A stretch of DNA of 64,000 bases from Corynebacterium silvaticum (GCF_004382825.2 NZ_SDQO02000001.1:744001-808000), one strand, 5' to 3'. Positions 27,518 through 37,995 are shown, numbered from the stretch's first letter. Notes: a model not told the origin generated them from the sequence alone. Numbers and translations are program-made.

Positions 27518-28537
27518 TTAGGGTGCAATAATTTGGAGACCGTCGCCGGTGGCCGAACCCGCAATCACGGTGGCGTCGTCAAGCACCACCATCGAGTGTA
27601 CGTCCGCAACGGAAGAATAATGGCGCTTAGGATCTGCAGTTCCGCTTGAAATGCTGTACGCAGTTAGCTTGTTATCGGAGGTCGTGCTCACCCACGCCTG
27701 CTGATTCTTTTTATCCCAAGCTACCGCCCATGGACTTACGCCCACAGGAGAGGATTGATGAAGCCTAATCACGTCTTCTGCGCCATATACCATCAGCTGA
27801 CCACTAATGGTGTCGGATGCTAGGAGAATTGATTGTTCGGCGGGAGCAATCTGACCGACTCCGCGCCCAACGCGCAACAAAGCACCACCTTTGTCTTCTG
27901 ACCAGTGAATGTCTTGGATGACAGTATGTTCGTTGTTAACGCGAGCCACAGCATCGGGCTGACCATCTACAGGTATGGCAACAATCTGATTAGTAATGAA
28001 TTCTGTCTTGATGCTCTGTGTGGCTTTATTGCTGCGATGTACTTTCAAACTCGCCGTATCTGAGTCTCCCGCGATAATCTCGCCGCTTGTCGTTTTGATA
28101 GCGACTGTCGCTGGTTCTTGGGTCACCACATCATGAGTAGCGGGTGTTCTCGCATCTACAACGTGTACGCCATCGGGGCAGGGGAGAATAAACTCCTGGT
28201 CAGTTGCAGTAAGTGCACCGCAGGCTTCGTGTACATCAATCTTTTTTTGGGTTCCATTATAAAAATCTTTGATGGCCCCCACGTGAAACACAGTTTTTTC
28301 TCTCACCGCAAGGATATTTCCAGCTTTTTGCATCCCTAGGATGGACGCAAACGGCAGGACCTTACCTGATGGTGAGGAGGAAGCCGGCGATTTTTGTGCC
28401 GTTGCGTTTCCTTGCACTCCGGACTCCTGTGGATTAGGCCCGTTTTCTTTAGTACAAGCAGCAAGGCTTAAAGACAATGCGAGCAGCCCCGCGATCGCAG
28501 TTTTTTGGACTCCCGACTTACTCTGTGCGTTTCTCAC
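27518..28537 (-). CDS. lppL: LppL-like lipoprotein, probable beta-propeller
   Basis: This exported lipoprotein has a signal peptide and lipobox (AGLLALSLSLAAC, with lipidated Cys about residue 27). The mature part consists of repeated strands with WDKKNQQAWVSTTSDNKLTAYSIS-type blades, suggesting a beta-propeller. The frame extends upstream, but GTG at 28537 gives a normal signal peptide (VRNAQSKSG...) and is preferred; length 339 residues. By position next to pyrD it matches M. tuberculosis LppL (Rv2138). The molecular function is unknown. Confidence 0.8.
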   Translation of the reverse strand: MRNAQSKSGVQKTAIAGLLALSLSLAACTKENGPNPQESGVQGNATAQKSPASSSPSGKVLPFASILGMQKAGNILAVREKTVFHVGAIKDFYNGTQKKIDVHEACGALTATDQEFILPCPDGVHVVDARTPATHDVVTQEPATVAIKTTSGEIIAGDSDTASLKVHRSNKATQSIKTEFITNQIVAIPVDGQPDAVARVNNEHTVIQDIHWSEDKGGALLRVGRGVGQIAPAEQSILLASDTISGQLMVYGAEDVIRLHQSSPVGVSPWAVAWDKKNQQAWVSTTSDNKLTAYSISSGTADPKRHYSSVADVHSMVVLDDATVIAGSATGDGLQIIAP

Positions 28538-28652
28538 ACAGAATGACCCTACCAGTATGTCGCTCCTGATAACTCCATATGACCCCACATCTTTATCCCC
28601 GTTTTCCGGTTGCCTGAGAAAAGCGCATCTACAACCCGGTGTGGTGACGCGA

Positions 28653-29555
28653 TTAGAGGGTTACGTCATCAAAAGCCTTGGAGATTGTGCGGGGGATGGT
28701 CACGTCCGCGCTCGTAATGAGTTCTTGGCAGTGATGCGTCGTGCGAGGAGTCGCAATCATAGCGCTAATGCCCGGTTGGCTAAGGACCCAGGAGGCCGCT
28801 GTGATAGCTGTGGAGATGCCTAGTCCCTCAGCTGCAGTTTTTAATGCTTCAACTACTGCATGACTTTCAGGGATTAAGCCATGCACGTCCGCATAGGCCT
28901 CGGGAGAAGCTGCCCGTGAGGTCCCTGGAATACTCCTGCGATACTGACCACTGAGTACTCCCTGAGCTAAAGGCGCACCAGCTATAACTCCGACACCCAA
29001 ATATTGCGCAGCAGGCAGGAGATCGGTCTCGATGGAACGCTGCAATAAGTTATAAGGAGCCTGCGCAGAAATGATGTCCCGGTGGCGCGTTACCGCAAGC
29101 TGCCAGCCGCTATAGCCGCGCACACCCGCATAGCGCACTTTACCCACTTGGATCATATGGGCAAGAGTGTCGGCGACTTCATCTGGTGGCGTGTGAGGGT
29201 CCCAATAACCCACGTTCCATAGGTCTATGTAGTCAGTGTTTAAGCGCTGCAAAGTGGTGTCCAATTGATGCAGTAGATTGCGCCTCGAACAATCTACTCG
29301 TTGCCCAAAAGGTGCTGCGGGATTTACTCCGCTGCTTACAGACACAACAAACTCATGACGATCGGGAACGAGCTGACGCGCAATGATGTCAACAGCATTG
29401 GGGGAGACGTCGATAAGCGTTCCGCCTGCATCGCGGAAAACCCTAAGTATCTCTGAGGCCTCAGATTCAGGAGTGCTGCGTCCCCATGTTGTTGTACCGA
29501 GCCCTAAAGTAGACACTCTTAATCCGCTTGAACCGACTGTTGCTTCTCTCACCAT
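28653..29555 (-). CDS. Aldo/keto reductase-fold protein lacking the catalytic tetrad
   Basis: This 300-residue protein has a clear AKR barrel pattern (GSSGLRVSTLGLGTTTWGR, LDTTLQRLNTDYIDLWNV, VGKVRYAGVRGYSGWQ, GVLSGQYRR, AASWVLSQPGISAMIATPRTTHH). The catalytic residues are not where they should be. The usual D-x4-Y is replaced by IDVSPNAV, the lysine of the ATK strand by VVSVSSG, and the histidine of the QLH strand by NVGYWDP. Only the aspartate remains. The product is probably not a normal reductase and may have a binding or regulatory role. The start is ATG at 29555 (MVREATVGSS), 27 bases from the divergent uppP start. Confidence 0.8.
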   Translation of the reverse strand: MVREATVGSSGLRVSTLGLGTTTWGRSTPESEASEILRVFRDAGGTLIDVSPNAVDIIARQLVPDRHEFVVSVSSGVNPAAPFGQRVDCSRRNLLHQLDTTLQRLNTDYIDLWNVGYWDPHTPPDEVADTLAHMIQVGKVRYAGVRGYSGWQLAVTRHRDIISAQAPYNLLQRSIETDLLPAAQYLGVGVIAGAPLAQGVLSGQYRRSIPGTSRAASPEAYADVHGLIPESHAVVEALKTAAEGLGISTAITAASWVLSQPGISAMIATPRTTHHCQELITSADVTIPRTISKAFDDVTL

Positions 29556-29582
29556 GTCCACAGTAGAGTACGGTGATTCTTT

Positions 29583-30470
29583 GTGACTAAATCGATCATC
29601 CTTGCCGACAGCGTGTCGACTGTTTCTGCGGCCTCCGCAGACCAAATATCTTGGGCGCAAACCATTGTTTTATCGATTGTGCAGGGACTTACCGAGTTCT
29701 TGCCGATCAGCTCTTCTGGCCATCTGAGAATTATCTCCCAACTTTTTTGGAGGGAGGACGCTGGGGCAAGCTTTACTGCGGTAGTCCAACTCGGAACAGA
29801 ACTTGCAGTGCTGGTGTACTTTGCCAAAGACATTGCAAAGATTGTCACTGGCTGGTTCCGAGGCTTGTTTAATAAGGATGCACGCGGTTTTGACTATCGC
29901 ATGGGGTGGATGGTGGTCGTGGGAACTCTTCCCGTGGTCATCGTTGGTGTCTTGGCTAAAGATCTCATCCGTGATGCATTCCGTAATCTGTGGATCACAG
30001 CAACCGTGCTCATTCTCTTTTCTTTCGTCTTCATTGCTGCTGAGAAATTCGGATCGAAGAAACGCAATTTTGAAGAATTAACAATGAAAGACGCCATAAT
30101 CATGGGCCTTGCGCAGTGTCTTGCCCTGATCCCGGGAGTCTCACGCTCCGGCGGAACGGTCTCTGCTGGTCTCTTTGTAGGACTTGACCGCGAAGTTGCT
30201 ACGCGCTTTAGCTTCTTGCTGGCAATTCCTGCAGTATTGGGTTCCGGGCTGTTTTCGCTTCCCGACGCCTTTGCCCCGGATGCCGGCCAAGCCGCATCGG
30301 GAATGCAACTACTGGTGGGAACGGGCATTGCTTTTGTGCTCGGGTATGCGTCCATCGCGTGGCTGCTTAAGTTCGTGGGCAACCACTCATTTAGCTGGTT
30401 CGCGGTGTACCGCATCCCCGTTGGATTGCTGGTCATGGGACTGCTTGCGACTGGAGTCCTTGCTGCTTAA
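29583..30470 (+). CDS. uppP: Undecaprenyl-diphosphatase UppP (BacA)
   Basis: UppP recycles the lipid carrier undecaprenyl pyrophosphate to its monophosphate for cell-wall synthesis and confers bacitracin tolerance. The 295-residue membrane protein has eight or so hydrophobic segments and both family motifs: [17 protein letters not shown] near residues 35-51 and [14 protein letters not shown] near residues 180-193, with the catalytic Glu, Ser and Arg. The start is GTG at 29583. It shares a short divergent promoter with the AKR-like gene and is followed by a strong terminator. Confidence 0.96.
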   Translation: MTKSIILADSVSTVSAASADQISWAQTIVLSIVQGLTEFLPISSSGHLRIISQLFWREDAGASFTAVVQLGTELAVLVYFAKDIAKIVTGWFRGLFNKDARGFDYRMGWMVVVGTLPVVIVGVLAKDLIRDAFRNLWITATVLILFSFVFIAAEKFGSKKRNFEELTMKDAIIMGLAQCLALIPGVSRSGGTVSAGLFVGLDREVATRFSFLLAIPAVLGSGLFSLPDAFAPDAGQAASGMQLLVGTGIAFVLGYASIAWLLKFVGNHSFSWFAVYRIPVGLLVMGLLATGVLAA

Positions 30471-30486
30471 ACAGCATTGAAAGATC

Positions 30487-30511
30487 ACGTGCCTGCTAAC
30501 AACAGGCACGT
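30487..30511 (+). terminator. Terminator after uppP
   Basis: The arms ACGTGCCTG (30487-30495) and CAGGCACGT (30503-30511) are perfect 9-base complements with a 7-base loop, followed by TTTCTGCTT. Confidence 0.87.
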
Positions 30512-30584
30512 TTTCTGCTTTAAGGAACGTCCTGGACTGCATTGAGTTCGGTCAAGAGCAGTGATAGCGGTTATTCTGGTTGCC

Positions 30585-31844
30585 ATGAAATCATGGCCCA
30601 CACCAAAAATCCCAGCTGTACCGGGAGAAAAAGTAGCGCTTTCCCTATACGACACAGCTGACCGAGTGATTAAGCCGGTGGACTGCAGTAATGGGGAAGT
30701 TGGTGTGTATGTGTGTGGCATTACCCCTTATGACTCCACGCACCTAGGACATGCAGCGACATACCTCGCTTTTGATCTCATTAATCGGCAGCTTATCGAC
30801 GCCGGCCACACCGTCCATTTTGTGCAAAACATTACGGATGTGGACGATCCGCTTTTCGAGCGTGCGGAACGCGACGGTGTGAGCTGGCAAGAACTGGGTA
30901 CTGACCAGATAAACCTTTTCCGCTCCGACATGGAAGCCCTATCCGTGGTTCCTCCCCGCGACTACGTGGGAGCGATGGAATCCATCGATGAAGTCATCGA
31001 GATGGTTCAGACTCTTTTGAACAACGGTTCCGCTTACATCGTTGAAGTCGACCAATACCGTGATATCTATGCCTCGATCTCTGCAACGAACCATTTTGGG
31101 TATGAATCTAATTATTCGCGCGCCCTCATGGAGGAATTCTTTGCAGAAAGGGGCGGTGATCCTGAGCGCCCGGGGAAGAAAGATCCCCTTGATGCATTAA
31201 TCTGGCGATCTGCACGTGACGGTGAGCCTTCCTGGGAGGCTCCTTTTGGAGCAGGGCGTCCTGGTTGGCATATAGAGTGTTCCGCGATCGCTACCAATAG
31301 GCTTGGACATCATTTTGCGATCCAGGGCGGAGGCTCCGACCTGATCTTTCCGCATCATGAATTTTCTGCCGCACATGCGGAAGCAACCCATCACGTGCAC
31401 AGGATGGCCAATCACTACGTGCATACCGGAATGATCGCCTTGGACGGCACGAAGATGAGCAAGTCTTTAGGCAATCTAGTCTTTGTCTCTCAGCTCACAG
31501 CCGATGGGCATCATCCTTCTGCCATCCGACTCGGCCTGTACTCCGGCCACTATCGGGCTCCGCGCGAATGGTCAGAGAAGATTCTTTCTGACGCAGAAAA
31601 GCGCCGAGAACTATGGATTAATGCCGCACATGCAGCAACAGATCTGGAAGCAGCTCAGGATCTTGTGCATAACATGAGGATCCGCCTATCCCAAGACCTT
31701 GATACTCCGAAGGTGCTTGAGGCCGTAGATGCATGGGCACACTCAGTAAGCGCAGTAGAGAAGAGCGAATCTTCTCATGAGCGAACCGCAGCCGGCGATC
31801 TAGTGGCATGCGCCTTAGACGCTCTTTTAGGTGTAAAGATCTAG
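30585..31844 (+). CDS. mshC: Mycothiol ligase MshC (cysteine:GlcN-Ins ligase)
   Basis: MshC joins L-cysteine to GlcN-Ins using ATP, a step in mycothiol synthesis, the thiol buffer of Actinobacteria. It descends from cysteinyl-tRNA synthetase. The 419-residue protein has [17 protein letters not shown] (HIGH-like motif with a zinc-ligand Cys; the THLGHA variant is typical of MshC), [25 protein letters not shown] (second zinc Cys) and KMSKSLGN. The anticodon-binding domain of true CysRS is missing. The start is ATG at 30585, eight codons inside the longest frame. Confidence 0.95.
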   Translation: MKSWPTPKIPAVPGEKVALSLYDTADRVIKPVDCSNGEVGVYVCGITPYDSTHLGHAATYLAFDLINRQLIDAGHTVHFVQNITDVDDPLFERAERDGVSWQELGTDQINLFRSDMEALSVVPPRDYVGAMESIDEVIEMVQTLLNNGSAYIVEVDQYRDIYASISATNHFGYESNYSRALMEEFFAERGGDPERPGKKDPLDALIWRSARDGEPSWEAPFGAGRPGWHIECSAIATNRLGHHFAIQGGGSDLIFPHHEFSAAHAEATHHVHRMANHYVHTGMIALDGTKMSKSLGNLVFVSQLTADGHHPSAIRLGLYSGHYRAPREWSEKILSDAEKRRELWINAAHAATDLEAAQDLVHNMRIRLSQDLDTPKVLEAVDAWAHSVSAVEKSESSHERTAAGDLVACALDALLGVKI

Positions 31845-31913
31845 CTCTCGCACTGACGTTGACGTTTTAACACGCGAGAATGAATACGTACTGGCTCAAG
31901 ATGATGAGGAAGA

Positions 31914-32354
31914 ATGACATCTCGATTTCAATGCGAGGATACTATTGCTGAATTTATTTCAGATCTCCGCGCTTTTGCCACCGGCAGCTACCTTCAAAAA
32001 GACGAATTGGAGTGGTGGGAGCCACCTTTTGAGGTAAGCGCGGTAGCGAAGATTGATGCGCTTCTTCAAGATTTTGCCCAATCACTTATTCCGATGGCTC
32101 AGCGTAGTAGCGACCGTTCTGAGGATCAGACTAGCTCTCTCGCACACTTAGACTTTGTAGCGAGAGTCGGTGTGTTGTTTAGCGCTATTGACGCAATCAA
32201 TCACTCGTACGGATATGCAGTCATAGAAGCAGAAGAATATGCTGACCTTCAGCGGATCATTGAAAAAGCCGCAGAAGAAATAGGGTTAAGCTCCGAAGAA
32301 ATAGCAGATTTACCCGCCTATGAAGAAGCTATCGCATTAGAAGATGAAAATTAG
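31914..32354 (+). CDS. Acidic hypothetical protein between mshC and metH
   Basis: This 146-residue, strongly acidic, mostly helical protein is rich in Glu and Asp. Sequences such as DELEWWEPPFEVSAVAKIDALLQDFAQ and EEYADLQRIIEKAAEEIGLSSEEIADLPAYEE suggest a helical bundle. There is no signal peptide or membrane segment. I do not recognise a family. It sits 70 bases after mshC and about 100 bases before metH, on the same strand as both. Confidence 0.65.
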   Translation: MTSRFQCEDTIAEFISDLRAFATGSYLQKDELEWWEPPFEVSAVAKIDALLQDFAQSLIPMAQRSSDRSEDQTSSLAHLDFVARVGVLFSAIDAINHSYGYAVIEAEEYADLQRIIEKAAEEIGLSSEEIADLPAYEEAIALEDEN

Positions 32355-32457
32355 CTGATTGGGCAGGAGCTTCTGGAGTCTCTTTGTGAATATAAAGTAT
32401 CGTCTCGCTGTAAAATGTTGACTCAGTTCACACAATACGTACTAAGCTGTCTACTCA

Positions 32458-35400
32458 ATGACTACAGCAACTATAACCTTCCGAACAGAATTTCTTGACG
32501 CAATGAAAGACCGCGTCCTCATTGGCGATGGAGCCATGGGAACGCAGCTACAAGCATTTGACCTCGATGTGGATAAAGACTTCCTTGGATTGGAAGGCTG
32601 CAACGAGATTCTTAACGTTACGCGTCCAGACGTCGTAGCTCAGATCCATCGTTCATATTTTGAAGCTGGTGCTGACCTCGTTGAGACGAGTACCTTTGGC
32701 TGCAACCTTCCCAATCTTGCCGATTACGGGATTGCGGAGAGGTGTCGTGAGCTTGCGTATGAGGGCGTTCGAATAGCTCGCAGTGTTGCTGACGAACTCG
32801 GCCCCGGCCGCGATGCTCTTCGTCGTTTTGTCCTTGGCTCTATGGGGCCCGGCACCAAACTTCCTTCCCTTGGGCATGTGCCTTTTGAAGAACTGCGCGA
32901 GTACTATGCCGAAGCCGCTACAGGGATGATTGAAGGTGGCGCCGACGCCATTCTCGTTGAAACTGCTCAGGATCTACTTCAGGTTAAAGCTGCTATTCAT
33001 GGCTGTCAGCAGGCATTTGAGAAAATGGGGATCAAGATCCCTATTGTGTGCCATGTAACAGTAGAGACCACAGGGACCATGCTCTTAGGTTCCGAGATCG
33101 GGGCAGCGCTCACTGCTCTTGAACCACTGGGGATAGACATGATCGGACTCAACTGCGCAACTGGACCCGACGAGATGAGTGAGCATCTTCGCTTCCTTTC
33201 GCACAATGCAGGCATCCCGGTCTCCGTGATGCCTAACGCAGGTCTGCCCGTGCTCGGAAAAAACGGTGCCGAATATCCACTTTCTGCCCACGAGTTAGCA
33301 ACCGCACTCAAAGGTTTTGTCAACGATTACGGGCTCAGCATGGTTGGAGGGTGTTGCGGTACTACTCCGTCCCATATCTCAGCGGTTCGGGACGCTATCG
33401 TTGGAACGGCTGATACCCCTGCCGCTCAGCAAGCACAGCGAAATCCAGCAGTGGGGGATGCCGTATCTTCTCTATATACCAGCGTGAATCTTACTCAAGA
33501 TACTGGCATCACGATGATCGGCGAACGCACCAACGCGAATGCTTCTAAAGCATTCCGTGAAGCGATGCTGGCAGCGGATTGGGAGACCTGCGTTGATATT
33601 GCCAAGCAGCAGACGCGCGATGGTGCGCACATGCTCGACCTATGCGTGGACTATGTAGGCCGCGATGGGCGCCAAGACATGGCCCAGCTAGCGTCGTTGC
33701 TCTCCACGAGTTCGACACTGCCGATCATGATTGATTCAACAGAGCCTGGTGTCATTCAAGTCGGTCTTGAGCACTTGGGCGGTCGCTGTGCTGTGAACTC
33801 GGTTAACTTTGAAGACGGTGATGGTCCCGACTCTAGGTACCAGCGGATTATGCGCTTGGTTAAGCAACACGGGGCTGCGGTAGTAGCGCTGACTATCGAC
33901 GAGGACGGGCAGGCGCGTACAGCTGCTCAAAAGGTTGCTATCGCGGAGCGTCTTATTACGGACATTACTCAAACATGGGGTCTTGAAGAAGACGACATCA
34001 TCGTCGATTGCCTGACGTTTCCCATCTCTACGGGACAAGAAGAAATGCGTCGGGATGGTATTGAAACTATCGAGGCGATTCGAGAGCTAAAGAAGCGCTA
34101 TCCACGTATTCACACGACAGTGGGGCTCTCTAATATCTCGTTTGGTTTGAACCCTGCGGCTCGCCAAGTCCTTAATTCAGTCTTCCTCAACGAATGCATC
34201 GGCGCTGGTCTCGATTCGGCTATTGCGCACAGCTCCAAGATTCTGCCGATGAACAAGATAGATGAGGAGCAGCGTCGTGTAGCTTTGGACATGGTGTATG
34301 ACAGGCGCACCGCGGATTACGATCCTCTGCAGACTTTTATGCAGCTCTTCGAGGGCGTATCCGCCAGCAGCGCAAAAGACGCTCGCGCTGAGGCCTTAGC
34401 CGCAATGCCTCTCTTTGAACGTATCGCACAAAGAGTCATCGATGGCGAGAAAACAGGTATTGAGACCGACCTCGATCAGGCAATGGCAGAAAAAGAGCCG
34501 CTGCAGATCATCAATGAAGACCTGCTTGAGGGAATGAAAACTGTGGGAGAGCTTTTCGGTTCTGGGCAGATGCAGCTTCCCTTTGTGCTTCAATCCGCAG
34601 AGACGATGAAGCACGCCGTTGCGTATCTTGAGCAGTTTATGGAGGCCGAAGACGACACGGGTGGGAATGGAACGATTGTCATCGCCACGGTGAAAGGAGA
34701 TGTTCATGACATAGGCAAAAACCTCGTCGACATCATTCTTTCCAACAATGGCTTTAACGTGGTCAATATTGGCATTAAGCAGCCTATTTCTAATATTCTT
34801 GACGCTGCCAAGGAGCATAATGCCGACGCTATTGGTATGTCGGGTTTGCTGGTCAAATCTACCGTGATCATGAAAGAAAATCTGCAGGAAATGAACGCTG
34901 CAGAGGCTTCCCATTTTCCCGTTATCTTGGGTGGTGCTGCGCTGACCCGTGCATACGTGGAAGATGATCTCACTGAGGTATACGACGGCAACGTTTATTA
35001 CGCCAAAGATGCGTTTGAATCGCTTCGCCTTATGCAGGAATTTATGGCACGCATCAGGGGAGAAGGACTCGATCCCAATTCGCCTGACGCGATCAAGGCT
35101 GCGCAGAAGAAAGCTGAGCGTAAGGCACGTAAAGAACGTTCCAAGAAAATAGCTGCTGAGCGCAAGGCTAAGGCCGAACCGGTAGTGGTTCCTGCCAGGT
35201 CCCAGGTATCGGAAACTTCGCCTCTTGCCACTCCGCCTTTCTGGGGAATACGCATTGTCAAAGGCCTGAACTTGTCAGAGTACCTGCCGCTACTCGATGA
35301 ACGCGCCCTGTTCATGGGACGATGGGGGCTTAAAGCTACTCGTGGTGCAGCAGGGCCGTCCTATGAAGAACTGGTGGAGACTGAGGGGCGACCACGGTTG

Positions 35401-36057
35401 CGCTACTGGATTGACCGGCTTAAGGCTGAAAAAATCTTGGATCATGCAGCTGTGATCTACGGTTATTTTCCTGCAGTTTCTGAGGGAGATGACGTCATAT
35501 TGTTGGAGTCACCCGACCCCAGCGCTGCCGAAATCGCTCGTTTTACGTTCCCACGACAACAGCGCAGTAAATTCCTGTGTATCGCCGACTTCATCCAGTC
35601 ACGGGCGCGCTCCCTTGAGCAAGGAACCGTCGATGTTTTCCCACTTCAGCTCGTGACTATGGGACAGCCCATCGCAGACTTTGCCAATGAGCTTTTCGCG
35701 GCAGATAACTATCGCGACTATTTAGAAGTGCATGGAGTCGGTGTGCAGCTCACCGAAGCCATGGCAGAGTATTGGCATGCTCGCGTGCGGAGCGAGTTAA
35801 CGTTGAGCGACGGCTCCTCCGCAGGAGACAAAGATGCACAAAATCTTCAGCGCTTTTTTGACCTAGATTATCTGGGGGCTCGGTATTCCTTTGGCTACGG
35901 CTCTTGTCCGAACCTGGAAGATCGAAAAACCTTGGTTGAGCTGCTTGATGCGCAACGCATTGGCGTTGAACTCTCCGAGGAACTCCAGCTCCATCCAGAG
36001 CAATCAACAGATGCATTTGTGCTTTATCACCCGGAGGCGAAGTACTTTAACGTTTAG
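32458..36057 (+). CDS. metH: Cobalamin-dependent methionine synthase
   Basis: MetH transfers the methyl group from 5-methyl-THF to homocysteine through methylcobalamin. All modules are present in 1199 residues. The homocysteine domain (about 10-320) has zinc cysteines in LNCATGP and GGCCGTTPSHI. The pterin domain (about 340-620) has GERTNANASKAF, DLCVDYVGRDG and IMIDSTEPGV. The helical cap follows (about 640-735). The B12 domain has the ligand histidine at residue 750 (DVHDIG). The AdoMet activation domain (about 920-1195) has RYSFGYGSCPNLEDR. It shares B12 dependence with MutAB in this window and folate supply with fhs. Confidence 0.98.
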   Translation: MTTATITFRTEFLDAMKDRVLIGDGAMGTQLQAFDLDVDKDFLGLEGCNEILNVTRPDVVAQIHRSYFEAGADLVETSTFGCNLPNLADYGIAERCRELAYEGVRIARSVADELGPGRDALRRFVLGSMGPGTKLPSLGHVPFEELREYYAEAATGMIEGGADAILVETAQDLLQVKAAIHGCQQAFEKMGIKIPIVCHVTVETTGTMLLGSEIGAALTALEPLGIDMIGLNCATGPDEMSEHLRFLSHNAGIPVSVMPNAGLPVLGKNGAEYPLSAHELATALKGFVNDYGLSMVGGCCGTTPSHISAVRDAIVGTADTPAAQQAQRNPAVGDAVSSLYTSVNLTQDTGITMIGERTNANASKAFREAMLAADWETCVDIAKQQTRDGAHMLDLCVDYVGRDGRQDMAQLASLLSTSSTLPIMIDSTEPGVIQVGLEHLGGRCAVNSVNFEDGDGPDSRYQRIMRLVKQHGAAVVALTIDEDGQARTAAQKVAIAERLITDITQTWGLEEDDIIVDCLTFPISTGQEEMRRDGIETIEAIRELKKRYPRIHTTVGLSNISFGLNPAARQVLNSVFLNECIGAGLDSAIAHSSKILPMNKIDEEQRRVALDMVYDRRTADYDPLQTFMQLFEGVSASSAKDARAEALAAMPLFERIAQRVIDGEKTGIETDLDQAMAEKEPLQIINEDLLEGMKTVGELFGSGQMQLPFVLQSAETMKHAVAYLEQFMEAEDDTGGNGTIVIATVKGDVHDIGKNLVDIILSNNGFNVVNIGIKQPISNILDAAKEHNADAIGMSGLLVKSTVIMKENLQEMNAAEASHFPVILGGAALTRAYVEDDLTEVYDGNVYYAKDAFESLRLMQEFMARIRGEGLDPNSPDAIKAAQKKAERKARKERSKKIAAERKAKAEPVVVPARSQVSETSPLATPPFWGIRIVKGLNLSEYLPLLDERALFMGRWGLKATRGAAGPSYEELVETEGRPRLRYWIDRLKAEKILDHAAVIYGYFPAVSEGDDVILLESPDPSAAEIARFTFPRQQRSKFLCIADFIQSRARSLEQGTVDVFPLQLVTMGQPIADFANELFAADNYRDYLEVHGVGVQLTEAMAEYWHARVRSELTLSDGSSAGDKDAQNLQRFFDLDYLGARYSFGYGSCPNLEDRKTLVELLDAQRIGVELSEELQLHPEQSTDAFVLYHPEAKYFNV

Positions 36058-36145
36058 CTGATAAAGCGTCTACGGGGAGGGCGCGCGTACTAAGAGCACA
36101 TAGCTTATCGACGCAACCAGCGCCCTGCCAGCTAGACTAGTGCGC

Positions 36146-36828
36146 ATGCTCGAAGCAATTTTGTGGGATATGGACGGAACCTTAGTCAATTCCGAAGGCA
36201 TCTGGGCGGAAGCCACGTTTGCTATGAGCGAAGAGATGGGTAAGCGACTCACCACCGATCAACAGTGGCAGACCGTAGGCGCAAGTTTTGATTTCACGCT
36301 ACAGCTGTGTGCGCACAATGCCGGTCTCACCCTTGATCCAAGCAGTAGGAAATTCTGGGAGAATCGGCTCTTCTCCCAGGTGTCAGCTTTATTTGCAACT
36401 GAATTAACGTCAAACCCAGGCTCTCACATCTGCTCAGCTCTGCAGGTCACGCTGGGCTTCCTATGGCTATTGCTACCAATACCGTGCGTCGAGTTGCGCA
36501 ACACTCTATTCGTTCCATCGGCGAATCTTATTTTGACGCCACAGTATGCGGGGATGAAGTAGCTAATCCCAAACCAGCACCTGACATCTATTGTGAGGCG
36601 GCGCGACGATTAAAAGCTCAACCACACAACTGTATTGCTTTTGAGGATTCCTACAACGGTATGCTCTCCGCGCTTGCAACAGGATGCGTAGTCATCGGTG
36701 TGCCAGAACAAGACGATATGCGCATCCCTCAAGGGGTGACACTTATGACCGACATCCACGGTTCTACCGATTTTACTGACGTCACGCTAAACACTATTGA
36801 GGGATGGTTTAACAAGCTTTCCGCGTAA
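36146..36828 (+). pseudogene. HAD-family phosphatase, broken by one frameshift
   Basis: The first piece starts at ATG 36146 with the HAD motif I (LWDMDGTLVNSE) and cap-domain helices. The second frame continues with motif II (MAIATNTVRR) and motifs III/IV (VANPKPAPDIYCEAARRL, AFEDSYNGMLSALATG), ending at 36828. Adding one base at the GG near 36419-36420 joins them as SNPGLSHLLSSAGHAGLPMAIATN, which is continuous HAD sequence. Intact relatives are sugar-phosphate or beta-phosphoglucomutase-like phosphatases of about 225 residues. It lies between metH and hisE. As it stands, the enzyme would lack either the nucleophile or the other motifs. Confidence 0.82.
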
Positions 36829-36856
36829 TTAACGGAAAGTATGTCACAATTGCTGC

Positions 36857-37120
36857 GTGAAAAACTTCGATTCTTTGTATGCAGAGCTCCTTGATCGTGC
36901 CCGCACCCGCCCAGAAAACTCTGGGACTGTTCACGCCCTCGATTCGGGAGTGCATACCCTTGGCAAAAAAGTCATTGAGGAAGCCGGAGAAGTATGGCTC
37001 GCCGCAGAATATCAGTCCGATGACGAGCTGGCAGAAGAGATTTCGCAGCTGCTGTACTGGGCCCAAGTGATCATGATTAAACGGGGTTTGACTCCCGAAG
37101 ACGTTTATAAGTTTCTGTGA
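36857..37120 (+). CDS. hisE: Phosphoribosyl-ATP pyrophosphatase
   Basis: HisE hydrolyses phosphoribosyl-ATP to phosphoribosyl-AMP, the second step of histidine synthesis. This stand-alone, all-alpha, MazG-like form has 87 residues. The key metal-binding block is [33 protein letters not shown], with the ExxE...ExxD pattern. The start is GTG at 36857. hisG follows after 15 bases, forming the two-gene hisEG unit typical of Actinobacteria, in which the rest of the his genes lie elsewhere. Confidence 0.95.
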   Translation: MKNFDSLYAELLDRARTRPENSGTVHALDSGVHTLGKKVIEEAGEVWLAAEYQSDDELAEEISQLLYWAQVIMIKRGLTPEDVYKFL

Positions 37121-37135
37121 GATTGGGAGCCAAAC

Positions 37136-37981
37136 ATGCTTAAAATAGCTATTCCCAACAAGGGATCGCTTTCTGAAGCCGCCGTAGAGATACTTAAAGA
37201 GGCTGGCTACGCGGGGCGAGGGGAGTCAAAAACTCTCAATGTGTATGACAAAAATAATGACGTTGAATTCTTTTTCCTCCGTCCAAAAGACATTGCAATC
37301 TACGTAGCCGGAGGGCAACTCGATTTAGGAATTACTGGCCGTGACCTTGCGTTAGATTCTCGCGCAGAGGTATCAGAAGTCATGCAGCTTGGCTTTGGTT
37401 ATTCCACGTTTAGGTACGCGGCTCCTGCTGGAGAAGCATGGGAACCAAGCGACTTAGCAGGGAAGAGGATCGCAACGTCCTATCCCAATCTCGTTCGTGA
37501 TGATCTTGCGCACCGAGGCATCGATGCTTCAGTCATACGACTCGACGGAGCCGTTGAGATCTCCATCAAACTGGGCGTAGCCGATGTGATCGCTGATGTG
37601 GTTTCTACAGGTCGTACGCTGCGTAAGCAGGGTCTTGCGACTTTTGGCCAGCCGTTGTGTGAATCCGAGGCTGTGGTTGTGGGCCGAAAAGGCAACGCAA
37701 TGGATGAAGAGCAGCGGATATTCCTGCGAAGGATAGAAGGAATTCTCCACGCGCAAAACTATCTCATGCTCGATTACAATATCGATCGCGACCGGCTGGA
37801 AGAAGCGAAGAAAACTACGCCGGGAATTTCAGGGCCCACCGTTTCGCCTCTTGCTCGTGATAATTGGGTGGCAGTGCGTGCGATGGTGCCTCGTATTCAG
37901 GCTAACCAGATCATGGATCAACTAGCCTCGCTGGGTGCCCAGGCTATCCTGGCATCAGAAATTCGGATCGCGCGTATTTAA
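37136..37981 (+). CDS. hisG: ATP phosphoribosyltransferase, long regulated form
   Basis: HisG condenses ATP with PRPP and is the committed, feedback-inhibited step of histidine synthesis. The 281-residue length is that of the long HisG(L) form with a C-terminal regulatory domain (residues about 210-281, [37 protein letters not shown]), so no HisZ is needed. The catalytic core shows [29 protein letters not shown] and the PRPP loop region [25 protein letters not shown]. It is followed by a strong terminator. Confidence 0.96.
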   Translation: MLKIAIPNKGSLSEAAVEILKEAGYAGRGESKTLNVYDKNNDVEFFFLRPKDIAIYVAGGQLDLGITGRDLALDSRAEVSEVMQLGFGYSTFRYAAPAGEAWEPSDLAGKRIATSYPNLVRDDLAHRGIDASVIRLDGAVEISIKLGVADVIADVVSTGRTLRKQGLATFGQPLCESEAVVVGRKGNAMDEEQRIFLRRIEGILHAQNYLMLDYNIDRDRLEEAKKTTPGISGPTVSPLARDNWVAVRAMVPRIQANQIMDQLASLGAQAILASEIRIARI

Positions 37982-37995
37982 TACGTAACGGTTTC

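Noticed and set aside
32420-32457. McbR operator upstream of metH (GTCTA near 32446)
   Set aside because: Only one half-site is present; the inverted TAGAC partner at the right spacing is absent.
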